From CAWULT01 sp963923455 (lineage in GTDB: Bacteria > Acidobacteriota > Vicinamibacteria > Vicinamibacterales > UBA2999), in contig CAWULT010000010.1 in the NCBI GenBank assembly GCA_963923455.1, forward strand, positions 4,982 through 68,981: a DNA stretch of 64,000 bases, given 5' to 3'. The translations under genes were made by a program, and so were the position numbers. Below, piece by piece: positions 38,136-46,037 of this stretch; the first letter of the stretch is position 1, and each line of letters opens with the position of its first letter. Below the pieces are notes generated by a model, which saw nothing but the letters and a program-made list of their open reading frames with translations, did no database searches and was not told the origin of the DNA.

Positions 38136-38558
38136 TCAGTTCCGGGTGACCGTGAACTCGCCCTTCTGGCCGCCCTCGACCCACGTGCCGTGGAACAGGC
38201 GGTTGTAGGCCCCGATGTTCTCGAGTTTGCCGTCCACCTGGATCGTGACCGCCTTGCCCGAGGCGTCCTTGCCCTCCGCCTGCAGCTTGACCCCCCACGC
38301 CGAGGGATTGCTGTAGTCGATGGCAACCGACTTGACCTGCGCGGCGTTCGGACCCGGGTTGATCGTGCCCGTGATCGACGCCCCGTCCCAGTGCAGGTCG
38401 AGCAGTACGCGGTTCGCCTTGCCCTTCGGCCCCCACTCGCCGCTCCACTGTCCCTTGAGCGGGTGGCCGAACTGCGCCCACGCCGCCGCAGGGAGCGCCA
38501 GTGCGCCCACCAGCGCCAGCACCCGGACGAGCCTCATCCTGGAAACCACTGCGCGCAT
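38136..38558 (-). CDS. Small secreted protein, unknown function
   Basis: A 140-residue protein with a signal peptide (VRVLALVGALALPAAAWAQ). The mature part is ~115 residues, probably all-beta (GQWSGEWGPKGKANRVLLDL, SITGTINPGPNA), resembling single-domain lipocalin-like or ligand-binding beta-barrels. No named family is recognised. The ATG at 38558 has AGGAGGG upstream and is preferred to a start 12 codons earlier. It is 10 bases behind the next secreted protein gene, probably in one operon with it and the DUF6152 gene. Confidence 0.72.
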   Translation of the reverse strand: MRAVVSRMRLVRVLALVGALALPAAAWAQFGHPLKGQWSGEWGPKGKANRVLLDLHWDGASITGTINPGPNAAQVKSVAIDYSNPSAWGVKLQAEGKDASGKAVTIQVDGKLENIGAYNRLFHGTWVEGGQKGEFTVTRN

Positions 38559-38568
38559 CGACACCCTC

Positions 38569-39609
38569 CTACCTCGTGCCCCGGTTGCTGGCACCGGCAG
38601 GCTTGACGCCCGGCTGCGGCCGCGGTCCGAAGATCGGCTGACCGAAGTCGTCCTCGAGACGATTCAGGTACCGATTGTTCTCCTGGCAGATGTACTCCGG
38701 CAGTTCCGCGTTCGGGCTCCACGGGACGTCCCACGCCACGGTGAACGGCCGCGAATAGGCGCCGGGGTCGGTGATCGTGGCCTGGTAGTGCAGCGTCTGC
38801 TTGTTCGGACGCGTCCAGCGCTCCACGACGTGCATCTGGTCGGTGTGCGGATGGCCGAAGTAGTCGAGCCAGGTGTTCTCGTTGAACCCCTTGTTCTCGA
38901 CGACGAGCGTGTCCCCTTCCCAGCGGCCGATCGAATAGCCCAGGTAGGTCGGGTTGAGCGCGTCGCCCTCGGGGAACTTCCGGCCGTCCATGTAGATCTC
39001 GCGCCAGATGTGCGTCGCACCCTCGAAGATCATGATGATGCGCTTGTGCTCCGGCTGCTGGATGATCTCCATCTGGTACGGCGTGGCCATCATGCGCGGC
39101 CCGCCGGGCGGCAGACAGTAGCCTTCCGGGTCGTACTTCGACTCGTTGGCCGAGTTGTAGTCGTAGACGGCCGCGGACCACGGCATCCACGGCACCCAGG
39201 GCTCGGACTTCGAGCCGCCACGACCCCGTCCCCCGCCACCGGCCCCGCGAGGCCCTGCCCCGCCGGCGCGAGCGGCGGCGGCCGCCGCCTGAGCATCCTG
39301 CTGCGCCTTGGCGATCTCGGGCAGCAGTTGACCATCCGGCCCGACCAGCCGCATGCCCATGTTGGTGATGTAGGGAACGCTCCACGTGCCCTTCTCGCCG
39401 GGCACGCGTCCCAGGTTGACCGTGCCGTCGGCCAGACGGGGGGTCGGCTCCGCGGGACCAGCCTGGCGACCGCGACCGCGACCACCGGCTCCCTGCGGCG
39501 CCCGGGGGGCCGAAGCCCCCCCTTCCTGCGCCTGCGTGACGAGGACGGTCGTCGAGAAGAGTGCTACGACGGCCGCGCCGATGAGCGCGGTACGAACGCT
39601 TGACTTCAA
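38569..39609 (-). CDS. Secreted acidobacterial protein with a Gly/Arg/Ala-rich linker, unknown function
   Basis: A 346-residue protein with a signal peptide (LIGAAVVALFSTTVLVTQAQ). Two low-complexity linkers follow: GGRGRGRQAG near residue 45 and a longer Ala/Gly/Arg stretch near 105-135. The C-terminal ~200 residues form a probable beta-rich domain (PYQMEIIQQPEHKRIIMIFE, YLGYSIGRWEGDTLVVENKG). I have seen this type of protein in acidobacterial gene sets, often in several copies, but know no function. It stands upstream of the small secreted protein and downstream of the DUF6152 gene, with short gaps. Confidence 0.75.
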   Translation of the reverse strand: MKSSVRTALIGAAVVALFSTTVLVTQAQEGGASAPRAPQGAGGRGRGRQAGPAEPTPRLADGTVNLGRVPGEKGTWSVPYITNMGMRLVGPDGQLLPEIAKAQQDAQAAAAAARAGGAGPRGAGGGGRGRGGSKSEPWVPWMPWSAAVYDYNSANESKYDPEGYCLPPGGPRMMATPYQMEIIQQPEHKRIIMIFEGATHIWREIYMDGRKFPEGDALNPTYLGYSIGRWEGDTLVVENKGFNENTWLDYFGHPHTDQMHVVERWTRPNKQTLHYQATITDPGAYSRPFTVAWDVPWSPNAELPEYICQENNRYLNRLEDDFGQPIFGPRPQPGVKPAGASNRGTR

Positions 39610-39627
39610 CAGCGGCTCCGACGGCGA

Positions 39628-40032
39628 CTACGGGGTCGCGCCCTGGCTGGACGCCGCGAACAACCGCTGGCCGGTGGCCGCCATCGTCACCGAGCGCGCG
39701 TTGCCGGTCGGGCTGCCATCCTTCGCGAGGCTGCCCTCGACCGTGACGGCGTCGCCGATCTTCATCGTGTTGCGCGTCCAGCCCTGGCGCATCAGGCCGT
39801 TCGGGCTGCCCATCTCCATCGCCCAGTTCGTGACCTTGCCGCTCTTCTCATCCTTGACGTCGATGTAGAAGAAGGTGTGTGGATTCATCCACTCGACCTT
39901 GGTCACCGTGCCAGTCATCTTGAACGGCTTGTTGGCGTCGAACTCCGCCGAGAACGAGTGGTGCGCCACGATCGGCGCCGCCAGGGACATCAGCGCGATC
40001 CCGGCGATGGCAACAGCAAACTTGGTCCGCAT
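39628..40032 (-). CDS. DUF6152 family secreted protein
   Basis: A 134-residue protein with a signal peptide (VAIAGIALMSLAAPIVA) directly followed by HHSFSAEFDANKPFKMTGTV, the hallmark of DUF6152. The rest (WMNPHTFFYIDVKDE, GSPNGLMRQGW) also fits this OB-like family. The ATG at 40032 has GGAGGAG upstream. It is the first of three consecutive secreted-protein genes. Function is unknown in the family; the HH start of the mature protein could bind metal. Confidence 0.88.
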   Translation of the reverse strand: MRTKFAVAIAGIALMSLAAPIVAHHSFSAEFDANKPFKMTGTVTKVEWMNPHTFFYIDVKDEKSGKVTNWAMEMGSPNGLMRQGWTRNTMKIGDAVTVEGSLAKDGSPTGNARSVTMAATGQRLFAASSQGATP

Positions 40033-40213
40033 CGAACACTCCTCCACACGAATGAATTCCATCACGAGGCGACGCGCATCGGGAGCCGCCGCGTGACACG
40101 ACCCGCCACTTGTGACCGGGCCGCACCGACTCGTGTCCAGACCGCTACATCGAGTCGTGCCCTATTCTCGCGCCGCCCCTACACCCTGTCAACAATGCGA
40201 CGGGTCGCAACGA

Positions 40214-40231
40214 AGCCCCCCAAATGGGGCT
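40214..40231 (-). terminator. Candidate terminator after the TPR membrane-protein gene
   Basis: A six-base stem (AGCCCC and GGGGCT) with a short AT-rich loop, 22 bases beyond the stop of the gene at 40253 on the minus strand. There is no clear T run, so this is a weak call. Confidence 0.4.
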
Positions 40232-40252
40232 GGCAACGCCCCGGGCCGGCCC

Positions 40253-42205
40253 TCAGCGCGCCGCGCCCGCACCCGGCGTCTGACCGGCCGCGAACCGCTC
40301 CATCGCGGCCAGATTCTCGCGCGCCGTCATGTCCGACGGCGCCAGTTCGACCACGCGGCGAAACGGGCCGACCGCGTCGGCGTAGCGCCCCTGGGCCGCC
40401 AGCGCGCGGCCCAGCAGGTTCAACAGCCTGATGTCGTCGGGCTTGGCGCCCGCTGCACGGTCGAACGCCTCGACGGCCTCGTCCATCCGCTTCGCCGCCG
40501 CGAGCGCCAGGCCGGCGCGCTGCAGGATCTCGGGGTCGTCCGGCCGGCGCTGCAGTGCCTCGCCGAAGCGGGTGACGGCCTCGTCGAGCCGACCCTGCCG
40601 CAGCAGCACGTCGGCCAGCGCCGCGCGCGCGCCAGCGTCGTCGGGCTGTTGCTGCACCAGCCGTTCGTACTCCGTGACGGCCTCGGCGAGCTTGCCCTGC
40701 AGCATCAGCGCCTTCCCGAGCAGATCGCGCGCCACCGGCACGGCGGAACTCTCAGGCACGAGCCGGATGAACTCGCGCGCGTAGATGGCCGCGTCGTCGA
40801 GGCGGCCCGACACCATCATCTCGGTGGCCAGCCCGTAATAGGCCGGCGGATAGTCCGTCACCGCCTGCTGCAACTGCGCCAGGGCGTCCGTGTGGCTGCC
40901 CGCGGCGACGAGCTCGTCGGCCAGGCGAAAGCGGGCGCGCCCGTTCGGCCAGCGCTCGACGCTGGTGCGCGCGATCGTCAGCCGCGACTGGTACTCCCGG
41001 TTGCGGAGCACCGTGCCGGCCGCGAGCCCGACGCACACCGCGGCCAGAGCCACCGTGGCCGCCAGCGGCCAGGATCGGCGTGGCGCGCCGTCGCCACCGG
41101 ACTCGCCCTGAGTGCCACGCCGGGTCGTCACCCAGACGAGGCCCACGACGAAGAGGACCGCCAGGGCCGCCAGCGGCAGGTACATCCGGCGTTCCGCGCC
41201 GACCTCGGTTGCGATCGGCACGACACTCGACGTGGGAGCGAGCGTGACGAGAACCCAGGCGCCCAGGAACCCGAGCCGCGGCGCGCGCCAGAGCGCCACG
41301 AGCGTCAGCACCACGAAGGCGGCGACGACGAGCGCGGGCCCGAGCACGGCGCCCGGCGTCAGCGGGCGCGGCAGGCCGTAGTCGAGGACGAGGTCCACGG
41401 GCCAGACGGCGAGGCGCAGGTAGCGCGCCACGATCACCACCTGATTGAGGAGGTACGTCCAGGCGGCCGCGACACCTCCGACGCCGACGGTCGACCGGCC
41501 GGCGGTGTAGATCAGCCAGCCCAGCACCACCCAGCTCGCCGCGAGACCCAGGTACAGGACGCGCCGGCCGGCGACGGCCTGCCGCCACGAGGGATACAGG
41601 AACACGCGGTCGTAGAGCAGCACCAGTACCGGCGCGACGACCATCGTCTCCTTCGACATCGCCCCGGCCGTACAGGCCAGCACGGCTCCCGCCACCCATC
41701 CCGGGCGACCCGGCGCGTCGAACGCGCGCAGCGCGCAGTAGAGCGTCAGCAACAGGGCCGTCGCCATGAGGAGTTCGGTCCGCTGCGTGACGTAGCTCAC
41801 GGCGTCGGTCGCCAGCGGATGCACCACCCAGACGAGCGCCGAGCCGAGCGCGACGGCGGGCGCGTGGGCACGCAGCCGGGGCGACGCGTCGCGCCGCTCG
41901 AGCGTACGCCGGACCAGCGCGTAGAGCAGGCACGCCGCCAGCAGGTGCACCCCCACGTTGACCACGTGATAGCCCGTGACGTCGAGCCCCCCGGCCGCGT
42001 AGTTGGCGGCCAACGACAACTGGACGAGCGGCCGCCCGGCGACCGGCGTCTCGCGCGGCGGATCGAACGCGGCGGCGAGCGACAGTTCGCGAATCCGCGC
42101 ATTGGTGACGACGGCGGACTGATCGTCGAACAGAAAGGGGCCGGCCAGCGCGTTGGCATAAACCAGCGCCCCCGCCAGCACGATAACGGCTAGGTGAGTA
42201 CGCAC
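40253..42205 (-). CDS. Multi-pass membrane protein with C-terminal TPR repeats (TMTC/GT-C-like)
   Basis: A 650-residue protein. The N-terminal ~400 residues carry about ten hydrophobic helices and start with a luminal-type loop (FLFDDQSAVVTNARI), as in GT-C fold glycosyltransferases and the TMTC O-mannosyltransferases. The C-terminal ~230 residues are at least five tetratricopeptide repeats (e.g. AVTEYERLVQQQPDDAGARAA). Proteins of this design are common in Acidobacteria and may glycosylate exported proteins; that role is inferred. The start is the GTG at 42205, preceded by GGTAGGA. The gene diverges from the hydrolase gene at 42290. Confidence 0.82.
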   Translation of the reverse strand: MRTHLAVIVLAGALVYANALAGPFLFDDQSAVVTNARIRELSLAAAFDPPRETPVAGRPLVQLSLAANYAAGGLDVTGYHVVNVGVHLLAACLLYALVRRTLERRDASPRLRAHAPAVALGSALVWVVHPLATDAVSYVTQRTELLMATALLLTLYCALRAFDAPGRPGWVAGAVLACTAGAMSKETMVVAPVLVLLYDRVFLYPSWRQAVAGRRVLYLGLAASWVVLGWLIYTAGRSTVGVGGVAAAWTYLLNQVVIVARYLRLAVWPVDLVLDYGLPRPLTPGAVLGPALVVAAFVVLTLVALWRAPRLGFLGAWVLVTLAPTSSVVPIATEVGAERRMYLPLAALAVLFVVGLVWVTTRRGTQGESGGDGAPRRSWPLAATVALAAVCVGLAAGTVLRNREYQSRLTIARTSVERWPNGRARFRLADELVAAGSHTDALAQLQQAVTDYPPAYYGLATEMMVSGRLDDAAIYAREFIRLVPESSAVPVARDLLGKALMLQGKLAEAVTEYERLVQQQPDDAGARAALADVLLRQGRLDEAVTRFGEALQRRPDDPEILQRAGLALAAAKRMDEAVEAFDRAAGAKPDDIRLLNLLGRALAAQGRYADAVGPFRRVVELAPSDMTARENLAAMERFAAGQTPGAGAAR

Positions 42206-42289
42206 GCCGCGTATCCTACCCACGTTTGCCCACAAACGGCGAGCAGGGCCAGGCAGGACGGCCCGAGGCCGGGTGCTATCATCCGGACG

Positions 42290-43801
42290 TTGCCCCGCCC
42301 CCGGCTGCTCCCCCGTGTGCGCCCCCTCGTCGCGGCGTTGGGCGCGGCGATCGCGATGGCGTCGGCCGGGTGCGCCAGCCAGGCCGCTCCGCAGGTCCTC
42401 GACCATCTGCACCCCTGCGCCAGCACCGAGGGCCCCGTCGACGCCTACTGCGGCGGCCTGGACGTCTGGGAGAACCGCGATACCCGCGCAGGCCGGCGGA
42501 TCACGCTGAACCTCGTCGTCCTGCCATCGGTCAGCGCCGACGTCAGGCCGGACCCGGTGTTCTTCCTGGCCGGCGGCCCGGGACAGGGTGCCGCGCAGCT
42601 GGCCCAGCAGATCCAGGTGCTGTTCCGGCGGGTGCAGCGCAACCGGGACATCGTGCTGGTCGACCAGCGCGGCACGGGCCGGTCGAACCCGCTCGACTGC
42701 AAGTCGAGCGGCGAGACGCTGGCCGACCTCACCGAGTCGGACGACGCGCAGATCGCGAAGCTCAAGACGTGCCTGGCCGGGCTGAAGGGCGACGTCCGCC
42801 TCTACACCACGAACATCGCGATGGACGACCTCGACGACGTCCGCGCACACCTCGGCTACGACCGCGTCAACCTCTACGGCGGCTCCTACGGCACGCGCGC
42901 GGCGCTCGTCTACCTGCGGCGGCATGGTGCGCACGTGCGGTCGATCGTGCTCGACGGCGTCGCGCCCATGGACATGCGGCTGCCGCTCTACGCGGCGCGC
43001 GACGCCCAACGCTCGCTCGACGCGCTGCTGCGCGACTGCGAGGGCGACGCCGCGTGCCGCGCGGCCTTCCCCGGGCTGTCCGCGCGCGTCCGCACGCTCG
43101 TCGCACGGCTCGACGCGGAGCCCGTGCGCCAGCGCGTCGTGCACCCGCGCACGGGCGCGTCCGAGGAGACCGTCGTCACGGGGCGGCTGGTGGCGAGCAT
43201 CCTGTTCGGCGCCCTCTACTCGCCGCTGACCTCGTCGATCGTGCCGTCGCTCGTGTCGCAGGCCGAGCGCCACGACTTCCAGGGCCTGCTCGCCCTGGCC
43301 TTCGCGGGCGAGACCACCACCGACAACATGAGCCTCGGCATGCAGCTCTCCGTCATCTGCAGCGAGGACGCCGGGCGCTACACACCCGCGGACCTGGCCC
43401 GGGAGACCAGCGGCTCTGTCTTCGGCGCGCACCTGATGGTCGGCCAGGTGAAGGCGTGCGAATTCTGGCCGCGCGGCGAGGTGAGCGCCGACTACTACGC
43501 GCCGGTCGTCTCGGACGTCCCGGCGCTGGTGCTCTCGGGCGACCTCGACCCGGTGACGCCGCCGACCTGGGGCGCCGAAGTGGTCCGGCACCTGCGGAAC
43601 GGCGTCCACTACACCGCCGCGGCCACCGGCCACGGCGTCGTGGCCACGGCGTGCGGCTCGCGGCTCGTCAGCGACTTCATCGAGCGCGGGCGCGCCGACG
43701 GCCTCGATGCCGGGTGCCTGTCCACCCTCCGGCGGCCCGGCTTCTTCCTGACGCCCGCCGGCCCCGAACCGACGCCGGTGCGCGGCGCGGAGGCCCCGTG
43801 A
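42290..43801 (+). CDS. Secreted alpha/beta hydrolase, probably a lipoprotein (S33/TAP-like)
   Basis: About 503 residues. The N-terminus has a lipoprotein-type signal ending in AMASAGC. The hydrolase core shows VDQRGTGRSN, the nucleophile motif GGSYGTR, an Asp in LSGDLDPVTPP and the His in TGHGVVATAC, the pattern of tripeptidyl-aminopeptidase-like (S33) enzymes. Start choice is unsure: a TTG at 42290 gives a basic n-region, and a GTG at 42317 gives a shorter signal; neither has a clear ribosome-binding site. A TATCAT hexamer (42277-42282) lies just upstream. Its stop overlaps the ABC ATPase start (GTGA), which couples it to the exporter genes. Confidence 0.87.
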   Translation: MPRPRLLPRVRPLVAALGAAIAMASAGCASQAAPQVLDHLHPCASTEGPVDAYCGGLDVWENRDTRAGRRITLNLVVLPSVSADVRPDPVFFLAGGPGQGAAQLAQQIQVLFRRVQRNRDIVLVDQRGTGRSNPLDCKSSGETLADLTESDDAQIAKLKTCLAGLKGDVRLYTTNIAMDDLDDVRAHLGYDRVNLYGGSYGTRAALVYLRRHGAHVRSIVLDGVAPMDMRLPLYAARDAQRSLDALLRDCEGDAACRAAFPGLSARVRTLVARLDAEPVRQRVVHPRTGASEETVVTGRLVASILFGALYSPLTSSIVPSLVSQAERHDFQGLLALAFAGETTTDNMSLGMQLSVICSEDAGRYTPADLARETSGSVFGAHLMVGQVKACEFWPRGEVSADYYAPVVSDVPALVLSGDLDPVTPPTWGAEVVRHLRNGVHYTAAATGHGVVATACGSRLVSDFIERGRADGLDAGCLSTLRRPGFFLTPAGPEPTPVRGAEAP

Positions 43802-44532
43802 TCACGGCGACCGCCCTCCGCAAGCAGTTCGGCGACAAGACCGCCGTCGACGGCGTCAGCTTCGTGGCGCGCGACGGCGAGGTCACGGGCCTGCTCGGCC
43901 CGAACGGCGCCGGCAAGACCACGACGCTGCGGATGCTCTACGGCGTGCTGCGGCCCGACGCGGGCCGCATCCAGGTGGACGACGTCGACGCCCTCGACGC
44001 GCCGCTCCAGGCGCGCGCGCGGCTCGGCGTGCTGCCCGACATCAACGGACTCTATCCCCGGCTCACCGCCTGGGAACACATCAAGTACTTCGGGCAGTTG
44101 CAGGGGCTCGACCAGGCGACCATCGCCCGGCGCGGGGAGCGCCTCGTGGAGCAGCTCGACATGAAGGCGCTGGCGCACCGCCGCACCGCCGGCTTCTCGC
44201 ACGGCGAGCGCGCCAAGGTGGCACTGGCCCGCGCGCTGGTGCACGCGCCGCAGAACGTGCTGCTCGACGAGCCGACCAACGGCCTCGACGTCATGAGCAC
44301 CCGCGCGGTCCGGGAGATCGTCCGGCGCCTGCGCGGCGAGGGCCGCTGCGTGCTCTTCTCGAGCCACGTGATGCAGGAGGTGTCGGCCCTGTGCGACGCG
44401 ATCGTCGTGATCGCCCACGGCCGCGTCGTGGCCCAGGGCACGGCCGACGACCTGCGCGCCCTGACCGGCCACGCGTCGCTCGAGGACGCCTTCGTGGCGC
44501 TCGCCGGCCCCGATTCTCGGGAGACGCCATGA
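43798..44532 (+). CDS. natA: ABC transporter ATP-binding protein (NatA type)
   Basis: A 244-residue ABC ATPase. Walker A is GPNGAGKTT, the Q-loop/TAWEHI region (INGLYPRLTAWEHIKYFGQL) is typical of NatA, the signature is the variant FSHGERAKVALARAL, and Walker B is VLLDEPTNGLD. The H-loop SSHVMQEV is intact. NatA with NatB exports sodium ions in Bacillus; here the substrate is inferred. It starts with the GTG at 43798 overlapping the hydrolase stop and ends overlapping the permease start (ATGA). Confidence 0.88.
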   Translation: MITATALRKQFGDKTAVDGVSFVARDGEVTGLLGPNGAGKTTTLRMLYGVLRPDAGRIQVDDVDALDAPLQARARLGVLPDINGLYPRLTAWEHIKYFGQLQGLDQATIARRGERLVEQLDMKALAHRRTAGFSHGERAKVALARALVHAPQNVLLDEPTNGLDVMSTRAVREIVRRLRGEGRCVLFSSHVMQEVSALCDAIVVIAHGRVVAQGTADDLRALTGHASLEDAFVALAGPDSRETP

Positions 44533-45710
44533 CGGTCCTGCTGCGCCAGGCCTTCGTCGTGCTGATCAAGGAGCTGCGCGACGCCATCCGCGACCGGCGC
44601 GCGATGTCGTCGGTGCTGCTGGGCGTGGTCATCGGGCCCGCAATCGCCGGCTTCCTGATGAACCGCGTGGCCGATCGGCAGCGCTCGGCCGACGAGGTTC
44701 GGATCCCGATCGTCGGCGCGGAACACGCGCCCGCGCTCGTCGAGTGGCTTCGCCAGCAGGCCGGCGTGGAGGTGGTGCCGGGTCCGGAAGACCCGGAACG
44801 CGCCGTCCGCGAGGAGACGGAATACGTCGTCGCGGTCATCCCGCCGGAATTCGCGGAGCGGTTCCGCGCCTCGCGTCCCGCGCCGATCCGGCTGGTCACC
44901 GACGGCTCGCGCAACGACACGCGCCCGCAGGTGGAGCGCGTGCGGCGGCTGTTCATGCAGTACGGCAGCGAGATCGGTGCCCTCCGCCTGATCGGGAGGG
45001 GCGTCAGCCCCGCGGTGGCCTCCCCGCTCGAGCTCAGCGACGTCGAGGTGTCCACCGCCCAGCAGCGCGCCGGCCGCATCCTCAGCATCATTCCCCTGAT
45101 GGTGCTGATCTCGGCCTTCACCGGCGCCATGCAGATCGCGACCGACTCGACGGCCGGAGAGCGCGAGCGCGGCTCGCTCGAGGCCCTGCTGCTCAACCCG
45201 GTGCCGGCCACCGCGCTCGCCCTCGGCAAGTGCCTGGCCGCCGCGCTCGTCGCGATGCTGATGGTCAGCCTGGCGGCGACCTTGTGCGGGGCCATCCTGC
45301 TGTTCGTGCCCCTCGAGGAGATGGGGCTCCGCTTCCGGTTCGGTGCGCCGCACCTGCTGGGCATGCTGGCGGCGATGTGGCCGCTGTGCCTGCTGACCGC
45401 CGCGCTGCAGGCGTGCATCGCCACGCTGGCCCGCTCGTTCAAGGAGGCCCAGAGCTACATGGGCATCCTGATGATCCTGCCGATGCTGCTGGGGCTGGCC
45501 GGCGCGCTCTACCCGATCGACAACCAGCCGTGGATGTACGGCGTGCCGATTCTGGGGCAGTACGTGCTGCTGACGAACGTCATCGGCGGCCACCCCCCGG
45601 GCGCACTGGCCTTCCTGGCGGCGGGCGCCGCGGCCGTGGCCGGCGCGGCCGTCTTCCTGCGGGTGATGGTGGCCCTCTTCACGAGCGAGCGCGTCATCTT
45701 CGGTCGCTAG
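44529..45710 (+). CDS. natB: ABC-2 type transporter permease (NatB type)
   Basis: A 393-residue permease of the ABC-2 class. One N-terminal helix precedes a large extracytoplasmic domain (residues ~45-180), then five to six helices with GERERGSLEALLLNPVP, the conserved ABC-2 motif. This matches NatB in size and layout. Its ATG overlaps the natA stop. The pair probably exports an ion or small molecule and is translated together with the secreted hydrolase. Confidence 0.87.
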   Translation: MTVLLRQAFVVLIKELRDAIRDRRAMSSVLLGVVIGPAIAGFLMNRVADRQRSADEVRIPIVGAEHAPALVEWLRQQAGVEVVPGPEDPERAVREETEYVVAVIPPEFAERFRASRPAPIRLVTDGSRNDTRPQVERVRRLFMQYGSEIGALRLIGRGVSPAVASPLELSDVEVSTAQQRAGRILSIIPLMVLISAFTGAMQIATDSTAGERERGSLEALLLNPVPATALALGKCLAAALVAMLMVSLAATLCGAILLFVPLEEMGLRFRFGAPHLLGMLAAMWPLCLLTAALQACIATLARSFKEAQSYMGILMILPMLLGLAGALYPIDNQPWMYGVPILGQYVLLTNVIGGHPPGALAFLAAGAAAVAGAAVFLRVMVALFTSERVIFGR

Positions 45711-45815
45711 TCTCCCGCGGAGCCCTTCGGCACATGGCGGCCGGCTCGATCCACGGCTATCGGCTCGAAGGATCCGAATCGCGAGCAGACGGAGTATCTT
45801 CGATGGCGCACCGCC

Positions 45816-45980
45816 ATGGACACGCCACGGACGCCCCTCCCCCGCCCCGCCACCGGCACCGACATCGACACCGACGACACGACCTGCCCGCGCTGCGGCG
45901 AGTCGCAGGACCTGGCGAAGGTCAAAGGGTGCATCAAGTGCCTGAAGTGCGGGTTCAAGTTCGACTGCAACGGGTGGTGA
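45816..45980 (+). CDS. 54-residue zinc-ribbon protein
   Basis: A short frame of 54 residues. After a Pro/Thr-rich lead comes TTCPRCGESQDLAKVKGC and then IKCLKCGFKFDCNGW. It thus has a CxxC pair (Cys24, Cys27) and a second group with CxxC (Cys39/Cys42/Cys45) and Cys51, a treble-clef or rubredoxin-like zinc ribbon. It resembles the C-terminal zinc ribbons of vitamin B12-dependent ribonucleotide reductases and stand-alone ribbon proteins. No good ribbon-like frame exists on the other strand. It follows natB by 105 bases and may be expressed from its own weak promoter. Function is unknown; nucleic-acid or metal binding is likely. Confidence 0.7.
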   Translation: MDTPRTPLPRPATGTDIDTDDTTCPRCGESQDLAKVKGCIKCLKCGFKFDCNGW

Positions 45981-46037
45981 CGCGCGGCGGGACCTGAGCC
46001 GGACGGCCAGGGTCCGCACGCGTCACGGCCGTCGCCC

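Noticed and set aside
34373..38149. A 1258-codon plus-strand frame across the TonB receptor gene
   Set aside because: Antisense shadow of the receptor; composition is Arg/Val/His-rich and no start or domain supports it.
42194..42289. A longer start (GTG at 42194) for the secreted hydrolase
   Set aside because: It overlaps the start of the divergent TPR gene and would place 40 polar residues before the lipoprotein signal.
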